Origin: Ramazzottius varieornatus
Taxonomy: Eukaryota; Tardigrada; Eutardigrada; Parachela; Ramazzottiidae
NCBI GenBank assembly: GCA_001949185.1
Contig: BDGG01000019.1
Coordinates: 213,231 to 277,230, forward strand
Direction of reading: 5' to 3'
Length of the DNA: 64,000 bases
Each line of letters starts with the position of its first letter. Within the stretch, counting starts at the first letter, position 1. Shown here piece by piece: positions 10,970-23,984 of the stretch. The translations under genes and the position numbers were made by a program. The notes under the pieces are model-generated. The model was not told the DNA's origin, did not search any database, and saw nothing but the letters and a program-made list of their open reading frames with translations.

Positions 10970-12463
10970 CACCTGCGAGAATGTATATCCCGCTGCGCAG
11001 CCTTCCTTCTGTGAATTCTTGTACATATAAGTCATATTTTAAAGCACCTCCTAATTGTGAAGATGTTTTGAATTGTGCTGATTCTATTGTGTTTGGCGAT
11101 ACTCTGATGCAAACTGTGAACAAACTCGTAAAATCGCAACAGTTCGTTACCCGAATACCCGATGTTCCTTCCTGTGGCTATAGACTACTGTAATTAATAC
11201 TCCCTAACGTATTGCTCTTCACATTACGCGGGCTTTCCAGTTTCCTTTTGACGTAACCTTGTTGAAGTTTTCAGGAACCAGCCGACGATCCGTTTTATGT
11301 ATGTGTTGGAGGCTGCACTAAATAACGGCGGATAAGTTTTCATACTGCGGAGCTGGAAGAACGGAAGGTGGAAGATCTTCAACTCAAGGCGCATGTTTTC
11401 ATTTTTATTGGCTAGAAGAGTGCGCCACTCAACGTAACGACGTGGACGTTTTCGCCTATAGCTAGCTCCCACCTGACAATTCTGCAGATCTCCGGTTCTT
11501 CGCTGAACTGCAAATCTTTCTACGACACACTGGACATCTAACTAGTCAGATACCTTGTCATTGTAACCCGTCGCAGTCTTGAAGCAGGAGGTAGCTGTTC
11601 CAAACGTGGCCGTTGCGGATCTCTCGTCTCTCGAGTTCGGATCAGGAAGTACTCAGTAATCTACAAGCATCATAAGCAGCCAACGGGCTGCTGCTGGTGT
11701 GGCCTTGCTCTGGCTGGGTAAGAATACTGATGCTTCGACTGTCATTCAATTTCTTGGAAACATCACCTGCGCAGGAAGCTTCCTCGTTTTCCATTAGACC
11801 AAACTTTGTTAGACGGCTCGGAAAGAATGGTGGCGACGGAAGGACCGGTTTTCCACACATTCATCAAACGTCCAATAAGGCCGGCCGTGATGTCACAGTG
11901 GTCACGCCCCCCGTGATCTGTTTCCAATTCAAGTCCACGTTCTGCGCAGCTGCACGGATTTCTTGGCAGTCAAACCAAAACGTGGTTACTTACGTGAGCT
12001 TCTTTCTTCGGAACTTCTTCGCAGCCATCTTTGCAGCCATTTCTTCACCCTTGGGTTCGTCCTCCTCCCAGTAAGTCCAAAAAGTCGCATGGATGCTTTG
12101 TTTGCAGCACGTAGAAAGGATCGATCTAGCCTGTGGTTAGTTTGCGTCGAAATATCGCTCAGCTGATCGCCAAAATCAGCCATCCTTAGATTTCGAAATA
12201 TTGTCCGTACCACGTGGCTTTTGGTGGGTTTTCGATCCTATAGCTGTCAGGTGGTTGTATCACTTGATTTGGGCAAAGTTTGTCTTTGTTCCATCAATAT
12301 CTTTACGTGTTTGTTTTTCTAGGCAGTGCTTTTCCCAAAGACGCTTTCCTTACAGCTATACTTTCGCAGACTGGCTGGTATTTCTGTTTTTTTTGCGTTG
12401 CAGGCCTTTGAGTCGATGTTGGTGAGATAATAATCGGGAAGAAAGAAGGGCTGCTGGTTAAGA
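10970..12463. other. Interval with a possible small minus-strand gene
   Basis: Most of this interval shows nothing recognisable. Between 12183 and 11864 the minus strand has three coding-looking pieces: a start MADFGDQLSDISTQTN at 12183, a charged piece WEEDEPKGEEMAAKMAAKK near 12070-11990, and EIRAAAQNVDLNWKQITGG ending at a stop at 11864. I could not join them with phase-consistent splice sites, so no CDS is called. The last 250 bp must contain the glutamine synthetase promoter. Confidence 0.3.
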
Positions 12464-15182
12464 ATGTCGCGCACTGCACCAGCAGAAACCAACAAGGCCG
12501 TCCTCCACCGTTATCTGGATCTGCCACAAGGCAAAAGTTACGGTGCGACTTACGTGTGGATCGACGGTACCGATGAGTTTGTCCGCTGCAAGACCCGCAC
12601 CTTAGACTTTGAAGCTAAAAGTCCTAAAGGTAACTTTCTTGCGAGACGTTTAACTGCTTTGTTGCGCTGCTGCCTTGCGCTTCTTTTATCATTTTGACAG
12701 GCTTTGCATGGTTGAACGATTAGACGCTTGTCAGCCATTTCGAAGAGAGTGCCTGGCTCGACTTTGTCACTTCCTTGCGAGTTAAATGAGCACGTGGCTT
12801 CTGAATGATAAGCGTCGTCTTCGGTGCTCGATGCTTGACATAAATTATGACGTCGACCTAAAATTACAAAAAGGGAATAAGCGGGAAAGTTGCTTTCAAG
12901 CCTTCGTGAGAAGGTGTTTCGTGATAATACCTACATGTTATGTGAGCATGCCCAAAGCGTGGTGAACTCCTTTAGCGGGAACAAAATAATATCGATGGGA
13001 GCTGGGTGAATTCCTCTGCAAGATTATTTTCCCAAGTGGCACATACTTACGGTCTTATTGGCTGAAATCGTGCATCGCTTGAAGAAATGATCTTGCCGAG
13101 TTTGTTTGCCCAGCTCCTCTTTTCTAAACTTATGGTCTAATGGTGATTTTTCCTCTTTGACAGATCTTCCCGTGTGGAACTACGATGGCTCCAGCACGTA
13201 TCAAGCAGAAGGCAGCAACAGCGATGTGTATCTCCAGCCAGTGGCCATATACCCTGATCCCTTCACCGGAGGACCCAACATCTTGGTCCTGTGTGATACC
13301 TACAAATACAACAAGAAGCCCACTGGTCAGTACCAAGATCACTGCACACTATTTTCTTTATTGTGAATAGGGTTTCTTACGCTTGATCTTTGCTTTAGAG
13401 AGTAACAAGCGCAAGACGTGCAATGAAGTGATGGAGAAAGCCAAAGATCAGGAGCCCTGGTTTGGTATCGAGCAAGAATACACACTGCTGGACTACGATG
13501 GTCATCCGTTGGGTTGGCCCAAGAACGGCTTCCCTGGCCCTCAAGGTGAGGGCTCCTGTAGCGTTTTGTTCTGAACCGGATTCGGCAAACAAACTTGAGA
13601 GTTTGATCGCTGAGCTTCCCATTCACACTCTCGAACCTTGGTTCCCGCTGGGTTTGGTGAACGGAACACTCTTTTGTTTAGGTCCATACTACTGCGGTGT
13701 GGGAGCCAACAAAGTCTTTGGTCGCGACGTGGTCGAAGCACATTATCGAGCCTGTATGTATGCTGGCATCAAGATTGCCGGTACCAATGCCGAAGTCATG
13801 CCAGCACAGTGGGAATTTCAAGTTGGACCTTGCTTAGGCATATCGGCGGTAAGAAATATTTGCCTTGCTTACTTGCTCATTTATCAGTAAAATTAACCGG
13901 TCTTGTGACTTCTGTCGTTAACAAAAGCAGATAGCTTGTTTATACAACCGTGACGTTGACTTCCGACCTCCTATCAAATCAGACCAAATTCCCCAAAGCC
14001 ACAAGACAGGAACCTGTTCAATAAAATAAAATTAGCGCGACATTAAGATGAGTATTTGGCAAGAATATTCGAACGACAAAATATTATGTAATTTTATAAA
14101 GATCGGTAAACGAAAGTTAAACGATTTTCGTCTCAACTGACGCACATTTTCGTTGGCACTGGCTGGAAGCGTACGCCGTTTAGGATTACGCTCTTGTACG
14201 TTTCGTTTTCTGGCCTCCCGCACTTCATTAGGTCATCAAACGTATTTCGAGAAATCTATTGTCATGAAGAACGAACTATTCTTCTTTTGCAGGGTGACGA
14301 TCTATGGATGGCACGATACTTGCTGCACCGCGTTGCTGAGGACTTCGGTGTTGTGGTCAGTTTGGACCCGAAACCTATGGTGAGTATTCTGCTCCAAAAT
14401 TTGAAAACCATGGCGAATTCTTCACAGTTTTCCAGGTTGAATGGTCAAATATTTCCGTATATGATCAACCTATTTTCTTTTGTACTGTAGATTGGAGACT
14501 GGAACGGAGCCGGCGCACACACCAACTTCAGCACCAAAGCCATGCGCACACCGGGTATCGGTCTGCAAGCTATAGAGGACGCCATCGAGAAGCTGGGGAA
14601 GGTGCACATGGACCACATTCACGAGTACGATCCCAAAGGAGGCAAAGACAATGCTCGACGTCTGACTGGCCGTCACGAAACTTCCAGCATCAACGACTTT
14701 TCTGCTGGTGTGGCCAACCGTGGCTGCAGGTAGGTACCTTTTTGGTTTGGAAGCCACTCGAAAAGATTGGCTTCCCCCAAGTGGCGCACGTTTCCAGCCA
14801 AAAAACACTGCAAGTGCGCACCGGTTGGGAAGACCAACCTATCGAGTTTGATTGGTTTACCAAGCGGCGCACTTCTTTAGTGTTATTGGCTGATACAGTG
14901 CGCTACTTGTCGAGTGTGTTGTCCCTAGTGGCACGCGCTCTCAGTGTTACTATCCGAAAGCGTGCGCTACTTGGGAGAACAATCTTCTCGAATTTGTTTG
15001 CCGAGCTTTCATTATTACCAACTTTCAATTCTTTTCATTTCAGTATCCGAATTCCTCGTCAAGTTGCCGAAGAAGGTTACGGCTACTTAGAAGATCGGCG
15101 TCCGGCTTCCAACTGCGATCCCTACTCGGTCACCGAGATTATAGTCCGAACCACTTGCCTTGACCAAGTCATCACTCACTAA
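12464..15182 (+). CDS. GLUL: Glutamine synthetase
   Basis: Seven exons (12464-12629, 13164-13325, 13399-13545, 13682-13848, 14293-14379, 14491-14729, 15044-15182) give 368 residues (human 373). The enzyme makes glutamine from glutamate, ammonia and ATP in the cytosol. The eukaryotic type II signatures are intact: [12 protein letters not shown], the metal and substrate segment [29 protein letters not shown], the [18 protein letters not shown]-type segment and NRGCSIRIPR. Introns 1 and 6 carry the palindromic element, the latter in three tandem copies. Full length, so probably functional. Confidence 0.97.
13020..13115. repeat. GGCGCACG palindromic element, degraded
   Basis: CAAGTGGCACATACTTACGG...TCGTGCATCGCTTGAAGAAATGATCTTGCC in glutamine synthetase intron 1. 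Confidence 0.75.
14770..15012. repeat. GGCGCACG palindromic element, three tandem copies
   Basis: In glutamine synthetase intron 6. The units share the GAGTTTGATTGGTTTACC / GTTTGCCGAGCTTTC flank. Confidence 0.85.
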
Positions 15183-15746
15183 GTTAAGACAGGTTTTGTC
15201 TCTTCATTTGCAAGAACGAGGAAGTTTCATTCATTCAGAGTATTCTACTTCATCATTTCCATCTGTTTACATTCATCCTGTTTTTGATGTGCTTTTCCAC
15301 CATCTTCACGTTTCATCTTTTACGCGTTTGTCATTATTATTATGTGATGAAAAATCGAGTAAGTTAGTGCCTTGTTCTTTGAACCATTTGCAAAGCATGG
15401 TATGGAAGTCTTGATATTGTCGTTTTACTTGCCTGGGATATTTCTATCGAAAGTACGCATGCTTTTACCGTTGCTTATTGGCACGTTTTATAGCAAAGAA
15501 AAACTCCTCATTGGAAATTCCAAGGTCTTCCTTTATCGAATTGACCGCCAGTTCTCTCACACAAAAGTATTCACCACAAGGTAGGACGAGCTTCTCTAGC
15601 TCGAAAATCAAAGTCATGTCAAGTCGTTGCTCAACAGCGTACATCACCGTGAAGTTCTAGGACAGGTAAAACGATAAACGATAAAACGAACACAGCAAAT
15701 TAGCAAAGTTCCCCAGAAAGCAACAAAGTTAGTTCGACAACAAGAC
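15183..15746. other. Convergent 3' flanks of glutamine synthetase and TIM23
   Basis: AT-rich 3' untranslated sequence of two genes that end toward each other. No exon is seen. Confidence 0.5.
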
Positions 15747-16906
15747 TCAGTAGGACGAGGTTCCCATCATTTGCTTCACACGTTCACCGCTAGTAAGAAG
15801 ACAGTAAGCGGCAGAGATTGCGAGCCCAGCTGTACCTCCCAGCCCACTTGCTCTCAACCCGGACGTGGACTTGTACAGGAGACCGGTAGCTGTTCCGGCT
15901 GCTAATGTGTTGAGCTCGTCATCCACTCCGCGAAGTTTGGAAAGAATTACCCCGAAGGTACTGTACATTACCGCTGGAACAAGAAAAACCTAAATCAGCT
16001 CAAACTAAGCGATAACACCGGAAAAACAGAAAAAGCCTTTATGACGCGAAAGACCTCTTATATCAACAATGATCCTTTCCGACGTTACACAGTCGGTTTT
16101 CGACTGCAAGTGCCATCACAGTAAAAAATACCAAGATTGTTGTTGGGAACAGAAAAAGAACTTTCTGGGCCTTTTTCTTCCCTTCTTCAGCCTTATGAAG
16201 CTTATAGGACCCCTTGTTTACACAGGATTATCTTCAATTTACCTATTACGCCGATGCCATTGGCATAAGTTGCTCCGCGTTTTGAGACGTAGTTAAGTAG
16301 CTGTGTTCTCCTGGCACTTCCGGTCAACCCTGCTATGGAGGTGTCGCGGAGGCCGGAGTACATTCCCGTGGTACCACCGACTAATGCTCCTGTGCACATG
16401 AGATACAGTAGTGAATACACAGGACAACTCATTCAACGGTAATGCGGACGAAGAAGAGGGATACGGGCACATAAATACCAACCAAGCATAACAGATCCGC
16501 CGATCTGAGAAAATGCCAGTTCAAATCGACCGCGCTGCTTCGACGCGCCCTCAGGGAAGATGTACTGTGGAGCTTCTTGCAAAGCGGATGGATCAATGTT
16601 CAGGTAAGGCGAGGAGAGCGCAGGAATCGCTCCGGGAAAAACTGCCGAAAAGGAAGATAAACCTAGTTGGGAGCTCGGCGAACAAACAGGATCAGATTAT
16701 TTTTTCAAGTGGCGTACGCTTTCAGCCAATAGCACTGAAACTGCGCGTCACTTGGGAAGGCGGTCTGGTCGAGTTTTGTTCGGCGAGGTGTTAACCGTAA
16801 TTTGATCAGATATCCATCAGAGATGCAAGTTCATACCTGGGAGGCCATAAGTGTTTTCGGTACCAGAAGGGAACAAGTTGGAGAAGCCTTGCCTGTCGTA
16901 GTCCAT
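15747..16906 (-). CDS. TIMM23: TIM23, mitochondrial inner-membrane translocase channel
   Basis: Four exons (16906-16837, 16641-16483, 16389-16243, 15973-15747) join in phase to 200 residues (human 209). TIM23 is the central subunit of the presequence translocase. The N-terminal region has LSSPYLNIDP, which matches the family's PLSPYLNVDP. It is followed by YIFPEGASKQRGRFELAF, leading into the first membrane helix, then GALVGGTTGMYSGLRDT, and finally YSTFGVILSKLRGVDDELNT with the glycine-rich last helices. Start chosen at MDYDRQG, which gives a normal-length N terminus. All four membrane helices of the Tim17/22/23 family are present. Confidence 0.93.
16670..16795. repeat. GGCGCACG palindromic element with both outer arms
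   Basis: In TIM23 intron 1. It shows the complete form: GAGCTCGGCGAACAAACAGG on the left and TCGAGTTTTGTTCGGCGAGG on the right as outer arms, around AAGTGGCGTACG...TGCGCGTCACTT. Confidence 0.85.
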
Positions 16907-18985
16907 TCTTTGGAAGGCTGACGGAAACCTGCACTGTCGATGAAGCGGAAACAGCTGTGGTGCTGTGTCGTTTTGTGAAGCTGTAAAGTGCCCACACACA
17001 CACTGCGGTGAAGTAGTTCGTCCCACACCAAATAGTAGTTGGAGAAGGTCGAGAGAAGGGATCTAGATTCGGAAGAAGGGAGAACGGTAGCGACAAATTT
17101 AAAGTTTGGAGAAATAATAATGCGTGATGCAATCTCTACGAGACTCTCTACACAATCTCTGCTACACTTCCATCAACAAATCAACAGAGATTAAGTTGCT
17201 ATCGCCAGATGAAAGTCCCACTGTAGCTAAGAGGAGTTGCAACGTAAGCGCAGCAGCTGATAAGAACTTTGAATAGTTGGGCAGCCACCATGCTTCCCAA
17301 TGCTAGCCAACCGTAACTCCGATTACGCTAGTTTTCGAAAATAAGGGGAGCTCCGGAAAGCAAAATGTAGTTACACGGCACGAAAGGGGCGGAGCAAGGC
17401 CGTAGCTACCATTGCCGAAGTATTGTTGTATAACTTGCAAATCAATCAATCGACAATCCGGGCGGGGTCGTAAGGCGGTACAATCAAAGGCTTTGATTGG
17501 TACTTCCGGTGCAACCAGCTGTTTACCTCGTACACAATAATGATGGTATTGACCAACGGCTGGCTCTGTGCTTAGTTCGGTTACGAGTACGAGGAGCGAG
17601 GCCCTACTCTGGCCACGAAAATACTTTGTCCAGTCAAGTCCTGCAGGTGGCAGTGTTGGCGTCCTGGCTGGGTTGAAATCAGCTGACCCCGTTTACCGCC
17701 ATAAGGCGACCGAGGAAGAGTGGACTAAGTTTTAGCCCTTCTGATTTTCTGTAGGAACCAAGGTGGAAGCCAATGTCCATCTACCGCTTGAGCACCTTGT
17801 TTCTATTTTCGAAGTCACATATCACTCATATAGCGATGTTGCGATAGATCTTCCCAAGTGGCGCACGACGACTGTGCTTCACATCGCTATATGTTCCTGA
17901 AGCGTGGGAGATTTCGCTAGTTTCACCCTCAAAACCTAAACGAAAGTTCATTCGTGATTTTTAGAGCTATCGATGGAAGAGGTAACTAGTTCCCACAACC
18001 GCTTTCGGTTTGGTACTTACACTTCCGATGACGTCATGCGCCACCGGAAGATGAGACACCGGATGATTAAACCAGCCTAACTTTCCTCTGCGCTATACCA
18101 TTCCTTCTGTCGGCTCTCAGAATCAAGAAGTGTTTTCGACTTACAGTTCAATACCTGGGTGGTTTCAGTCCAACCACTCTGAACAGAGGTAGCAGGAGGG
18201 AGTAACTTCACGGTGACATGACTTCTCGCCACGGCTTTCTCATGAGTATCGGGTGAATTGGAACGGATGATAGCCTTCACTAGCCCTTCAGAAGGAGCAG
18301 AACTCAAGTCGGTGGAAAACCTTTCCGCAAAGATCACTAAGCGGCAAGGGAGATCATGCAAGATTGAGCAGAAAGAAGGGCAGCCTTCATTGGTAGTTCA
18401 CAGGTAAACGAATTTTGTAAAGCAAAGCGTTTTCGCGTGGAAGTGGACAAAGTTTTAACCGTTCCGATTTGGGACGAAAACGGTAGTGTTACGTCATCAT
18501 CAGCCTTGGGCACACGTTTGGAAATGCGTGTTCTTGCTCGGTTGGGCGCATATGTGGTTTAGATGGCCCAGCTTGTTGTGCCCTCTGCAGAGAGCGTGTT
18601 CACTAATACCGAACGAATTCCCGAACGACTTCCATTCTGGAATTTCTCCCGTCCTGATCTTCCACCTATTCTCACTTTTGACTGGACAGAAATGAATCTA
18701 AGTGTTTGAAGATTCTTGCGCATAAGTAAAGATTCTCGCGTACTCTGAACGCTAGTGAAACGCGTGAGCTTAACTTGGACGCACTGACTTGCAATAATCA
18801 GCAACTGCCGTATGCCCTCTATGGTAAGCAGCTAACTGTGTCAATGCTACAGCGCCCTGCGTGTTGATCCGCCCACATAGGTTTAGTTATTTCTGCATTC
18901 GTATGTCAATTCGGAAGCTTCTCCGCCTTTTTTGTTATTACGAAACCCCAGGAGTGAGTCGTCTTGCATTTGAAGCACAGCTAGA
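16907..18985. other. Gene-poor interval between TIM23 and the hAT relic
   Basis: No gene is supported. A minus-strand open frame of 94 codons (18361-18077) lacks a family match and flanking splice logic. A palindromic-element arm lies near 17855, flanked by TATAGCGATGT / ACATCGCTATA inverted repeats. Confidence 0.45.
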
Positions 18986-21644
18986 ATGACGGACAGCTCT
19001 GTAACGTCGATGGAGATCGACTTGGAAGAAGATGATGGTCAGCCGTCGGATCCGACACGAAAGAAGAACGACCGGAAAGCCAAAGACTTCTACAAAGCTT
19101 TCTTCACTTCGCCTACCTCAGCCAAAGAATCGAAGAACAGCAAGATCGTCGTCATCAATTATGGTCACTGTAAACTGTGCAAGAAGGGAAAGCCGAAGAG
19201 TGAGAAGAAAATATCGGCTTAAGACGGATACAGCAACTTCAAAACACATGTCCTGAAGTTACACGGCAAGGACAAGGTAAATATTTATGACAAATTTTTG
19301 TAATGAATGCGCTGTCATTTCGGGCTGCTCAGCTGCTAATAATTCATGTTTAGGATGTCAGCAACTTCTTGAAAGAAGGAGGACCGAAGACAGCGAAGCC
19401 CGACTCAACGCTAGACGACTACGTGGTGGACATGAAGAAAAAGCGTCTCGGCCGGAAACACCCTAAGCAAATATGGCTGGATGAGGCCGTAGCGCGGATT
19501 CAATCGAGACTTTGATAGCTCCAACAGTGCTTGGCCACTCGTCTTTCGACAGAGCAATCAAGGTGGGCGATGCTGGGCTACAGGTAAACTTTAAACTATA
19601 CTGCAGATAAAAAAGAGTGTGGCGAGAGGCGCTTGTTGAGGTTTGATTGTATTACTGGATATTCGTTTTGTTTTTTAGTGGCCCAAACGACACAGGATTG
19701 TCAGAACCCTCTTACATAGACAACACAGAAAGATTAAAGAGAAGCTTCAGAGTTTGCTGACGAAGGCCGTAGCCGTCGCCTTCAACCTGGACATCTGGAG
19801 CAGCAAGCGGATGCGCGGTAACATGGGAATTAGTGTGCACTTCGTAAACGAGAAGTTCAGACTGCGAAACCTTCTCCTCGCATGCCCGAGGTTTAAACGC
19901 TCTCACACTGCTGAAGAGATCCTCAACCTGGCAGTTGAGGTGATCGCAGATTTCAACCTCCTGCACAAGGTGTTCTATGTTGGAACTGATAACGGAAGTA
20001 ACATCGTCGCCGCTTTCAAAGACTGGTTCCCTCAGTTTTATGAATTTTCCGGAGCGTCGAACAAAACAGGTACAATTTTTTGGATGAAACTCATCTTTTC
20101 ATTTGCGTGATAGCTATGATACTAATCATGCTAATGCTCTTCGTCTAGATGAAGAAGGGTCCGACACGCAAATAGAGCCAGACGATGAGAGCGAGATTGC
20201 GTCGGACGATGAACTGGATTTGGAGCCTGTCGACCCAGAAGAACTGAATACAGAAAGTGGCTTGGCTAATGAAGTTGCTGATCTGATGTTTCAGAAGTAC
20301 TGCCTTGTACCCGACAGAAAAATACTGGTAAACGCTCTATTTGCATAAAACCGAGTAAGTCCTCTCACTCAGTTCTGTAAGACTTCTGTTTTCAGGTCCG
20401 TTGTGTCGCACACTCTCTGCAGCTAGTCCTGAAGAAACCAGTGGCGCGCTGTGCAGTAGTCCATAAAGCGGTAGAAGCCCTCGCATCCGTTGTGTCAAGC
20501 GTTAGACATTCAGTGGGGATGACCGAGAAGGTGGAAGAAGAGTTTGGCAAGGCCCTCAAAGCGCGATGTGCAACTCGCTGGAACAGTAACTTCATTATGG
20601 CCGAACATGCCTTGCAGCTCGACTGGGACAAAGTAGGCCTTGACAAGAAATACCGATTGTCTCCAGACCATGAAGTTGTTCTCAAACAGTTCGTCAAGAT
20701 AACGAAGCCTTTTTCAAGACGCATTCATGAAGCTTCAGCGTCATCACATTCCAGCGATCTGCAACGTTTTGCCAATTCTTTTCGGTCTTCCAATACAGCT
20801 GACCAACATGATAGCTAGCGGAGAATGTATGCTGTTGGAAAAATACAGCTTGGAGCTCCTCGCACTTTTGGAAGAGCGCTTTGATAAGCTTGAGGATGTA
20901 TTTGGCTGCTGCGTTTCTGGATCCCACGATTAAGCTGTGTTTCAGTCGGGGCTCCAAGAAGCCCAAAGAAACTGAGAGTCGTACTAGAGCTCTGATCTTG
21001 AGAATGATGCGGGACGTCAGGCTCGAGGAAGGCCGCGACGACATAGCCCTCCCCGATACCAGGAAGTCCAGGTTTGTGCGCAATTAACTGCAATTAGCCG
21101 TCAGTGCATGGGGTTTTTTAAGCGAAGGAAAGAAGTCGGAGCTCTTCAGTTTCATGGAGGACGACGTTCCTGCGGTCAAGCACTCGCGAAGTTCGACGAT
21201 TACCGTCGAGGCCGAGTACGAGTTGTTCCTGAATAATGACTGGACTGGCGAGAACCCGCTGGACTTCTACCGTTTGAAGGGAACGCAAGATATTTTTAAG
21301 CGTCTGGTAGTCATTCCGAAGCAGATTCTGTGTGCTCCAGCGACGACCGCTGGTATTGAACGCATTTTCAGCATTTCCGGGAGGCTTCTTAGTGAAATTA
21401 GACTCAGTACTAACGACTCGAATTTTGAGATGCTTCTCTTCTGTAACATTAATCAAGAGCTCTTAGATTCTAACATCAAAAGCAAGTCTGTCGAAAACAG
21501 ATAAATATATACAATGTTTTGTTATAACGGTTTATAACGAATAACGGTTCCCAAAATTTCATAACGAAACTGAAACGGTAAAAAATTTTGGTTAATAACG
21601 AAAACGAAACGGAGATGTGAGGATGGCATAACTGCTCAGCCCTG
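18986..21644 (+). mobile_element. Degenerate hAT-superfamily transposon
   Basis: Pieces of a hAT transposase occur in order but in several frames. A BED zinc finger near 19155-19275 (HCKLCKK, then HVLKLHGKDK) is cut by an in-frame stop at 19220. A segment with NLDIWSS and GTDNGSNIV (catalytic-core region) spans 19754-20070. An acidic insertion follows at about 20150-20330, then ARCATRWNSN near 20560 and AAFLDPTIK near 20905. The C-terminal dimerisation segment ends at 21504 with CAPATTAGIERIFSISGR. Frame changes near 19515, 20730 and 21085 make it inactive. After the gene, 21520-21615 contains repeated ATAACG motifs, then CAGCCCTG ending at 21644, whose complement CAGGGCTGAGCAG has the form of a hAT terminal inverted repeat. 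A weak candidate left end, CAGGAGTGAG, lies at 18949. No target-site duplication was found. Confidence 0.85.
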
Positions 21645-22297
21645 TCGTGAAGGACCGAAACTCTGCCCTATGAGTATTCTGATACCGGTCCATGTTCTTA
21701 CTTGCGCAGTGCCACTGGAAGGAACTTAAAATACCGAATTACCATGTAACTTCCATTGACAGGTTCCAGTTATCATTTGCGAAAGGTTTGTGTTCTTTGC
21801 GGATGTTGGGAGAGCTACCTGAGGCATTCGAAGTTAAAAAAACGTGATTGGGGATGGCAAGGTGATTAGGTGAGGCCAGGAGGGTTCAGAACCCTGCGGA
21901 ATATCTGCTGCAGAAACTACCTGTACCAGTTGACATCGTCCTGGAATTCGTTAGCGACGGTAAGCTGGATACGATCCCTGCTCACACGTGAGGAAGCCTA
22001 GCTGTTAACGATTCGGGTCCCGACAGTTACGAGTCCCCAAACACGGAATAGTGTCCATTGTATATCTGATTCAACCGTGCGCCTTTTTTTCCTATACACG
22101 TGTAATGTACTGTAGGATTTTCTTGGCAATTGGCAGCGAGGTATATTACGCCATGTTCTGTGGTTCAGTTGCTGTTCCCAAGTTGAAGGGTAAGGTCACT
22201 GGGAATTTCTCCAAATTCGTCTTCAGCGTTCTCGTAGAATTTCTGTACACGGACGAACTCTATCTCCGTTCGAAACTTCTGGTGGAACGAGACGGAC

Positions 22298-22568
22298 GTA
22301 CAGTCCGGTCGCTCGAAATCTGGTCGAAATTTTCCAGTTTCAGTTTGATGCCCGCCATACATTCACCACGCCGCATACTAAACCAAGGCCCAATATTACA
22401 TAACACACACATTACACCATGTTGTAACTCGTGTAATCAACTAATCAAGGTGCAGATAACCGGCTGTGTGGGCATGGCGAGCAGTACGGTTAACTTCGTA
22501 TGGTTTTTCTCTTATGAAATCGGAAAATTTCGTCCAGATTTCGAGCGTGCGGAGTCACCGGACTGTAC
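22298..22568. repeat. Imperfect inverted repeat, 38-47 bp arms
   Basis: The left arm 22298-22335 (GTACAGTCCGGTCGCTCGAA...) is repeated in reverse at 22522-22568, where one arm has a 9-bp insertion. The spacer is about 190 bp. This is consistent with a MITE or a locally inverted duplication. Confidence 0.7.
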
Positions 22569-23984
22569 TAGAATGCGCACAACGACAACGGAGCGCATTT
22601 GTGCTCAGAACAACCGTAGAAAAACGGCAAACCGCACAGACGGAAGCAGACAAGTTGCATCCTGTGAAGCTAGACTAGTTCATTTCTAGTTCCAGCAGAG
22701 CTTTAACGAAACCACAGGGTTATCGTTTTATTTTTTGGATTTGTCAAGTTGGTTTAATTTAGCAGGATCGAATCTTCGCTTCGAAAGAAGTTTCACAGAT
22801 ATTCGAACTGAAGTTCTCAGGAGAAGTCCGACCGGATCCTTCCGCCGCTGGTACGTAGTGTTATCTCCGCAGTACCACGCGGTATCAGGAGCGCTCGAGA
22901 AACTGTCGAAGTTCACCTGCTTACCGTATAACCTTAACGGTGGATCCTTATCGAATTTGGTGACAGACCATCTCGCTATTCATCGAGCCAGACATGATCA
23001 ACTGCCCGGAGACCTGGCTCCGTTTTATCGCACTTTGCCACGCGAGCTACCACTTCGACGTTATGTCCCTCAATCCGACAAGATTATCAGTCGACAGCCA
23101 TAGCACAAGTTCGACATCGACCGGACGTGTGTGTCCAGGCGCTGTTCACTCCGTTGTCGACCAAGGTAAGGAGAACGCCCTGATGCACGACTCGGGCAGC
23201 ACCGTATCGTTGCATTTGTAGGAGGATAAGGATGATGGTGGCGTGGATAACGGGGTGCATGGAAGGAAGCTCCATTATACACTGCTGTTCTCGCCGGAGA
23301 GGAGGTATAAAGAGCCGGAGGTTGTCTTCTCTTCCGGAGACTGCGGCAGTGCGACCAGGATTTGTCGACCCTGGAGACGGTTTCGCATATTGGCACTGAC
23401 TGACGCGAAAGTGAACGTCGTTAGCCACGTCGTAATATAACGAAGAGAAACTTCATGGAGTATCCCATTGGTCTCAGTACCTACGTATACCCTTATCGTT
23501 ACTCACATTAAATTTCATTGTCGGAAGTCTGGCTCTCTGTTGCATGCTCTCTAACGTAAGGCACTCGTTGCATTTCTGTCTTGTTGACTCTTTTGATTTC
23601 CTTTGTGTAACTAAGAAGGTTCTCTAGCTCTAAGATTTGGTGACTCGCCAAGCTCAATGTTCATTCGCCAGATTAATCTAAATTCTTTATCGGTATTGAT
23701 ATCGTTTTCCGTTCGGTGGATACAAAACTTTAATGCTCTCGGCTCGCCATGCTTTATCGGTGACCCAAAAGTGTGCGCGCATGTCGTAATTGCACTGCTA
23801 TGACGTATTACGCCACATTCAAGAATAACACTTGTATCGATCGCCGCTGCAAGCTACACAGTCGAATTTATCAAAACTTCCACACACGATAAAGAAAATC
23901 AAACACAAAAACACCTTAGCCCACAGTACAGAGCCAGGAAGTGACAGCTGGACATTTGCGGCCCTGCGAGAGAAAGGGAGAGGC
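22569..23984. other. Gene-free interval with ambiguous open frames
   Basis: Two overlapping plus-strand frames (22735-23103 and 22994-23221) have coding-like composition, the second ending in a good donor (CAAG|GTAAGG at about 23165). Neither matches a family I know, so no gene is called. Confidence 0.3.

Noticed and set aside
18077-18361. 94-codon minus-strand frame
   Set aside because: No homologue recognised and no neighbouring exon in phase.
18949-18960. Left terminal repeat of the hAT element
   Set aside because: CAGGAGTGAG resembles the right end only partly and no 8-bp target duplication with the right flank was found.
22735-23221. Overlapping frames with coding-like composition
   Set aside because: I could not choose a frame or match a family. 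Noted as ambiguous interval only.
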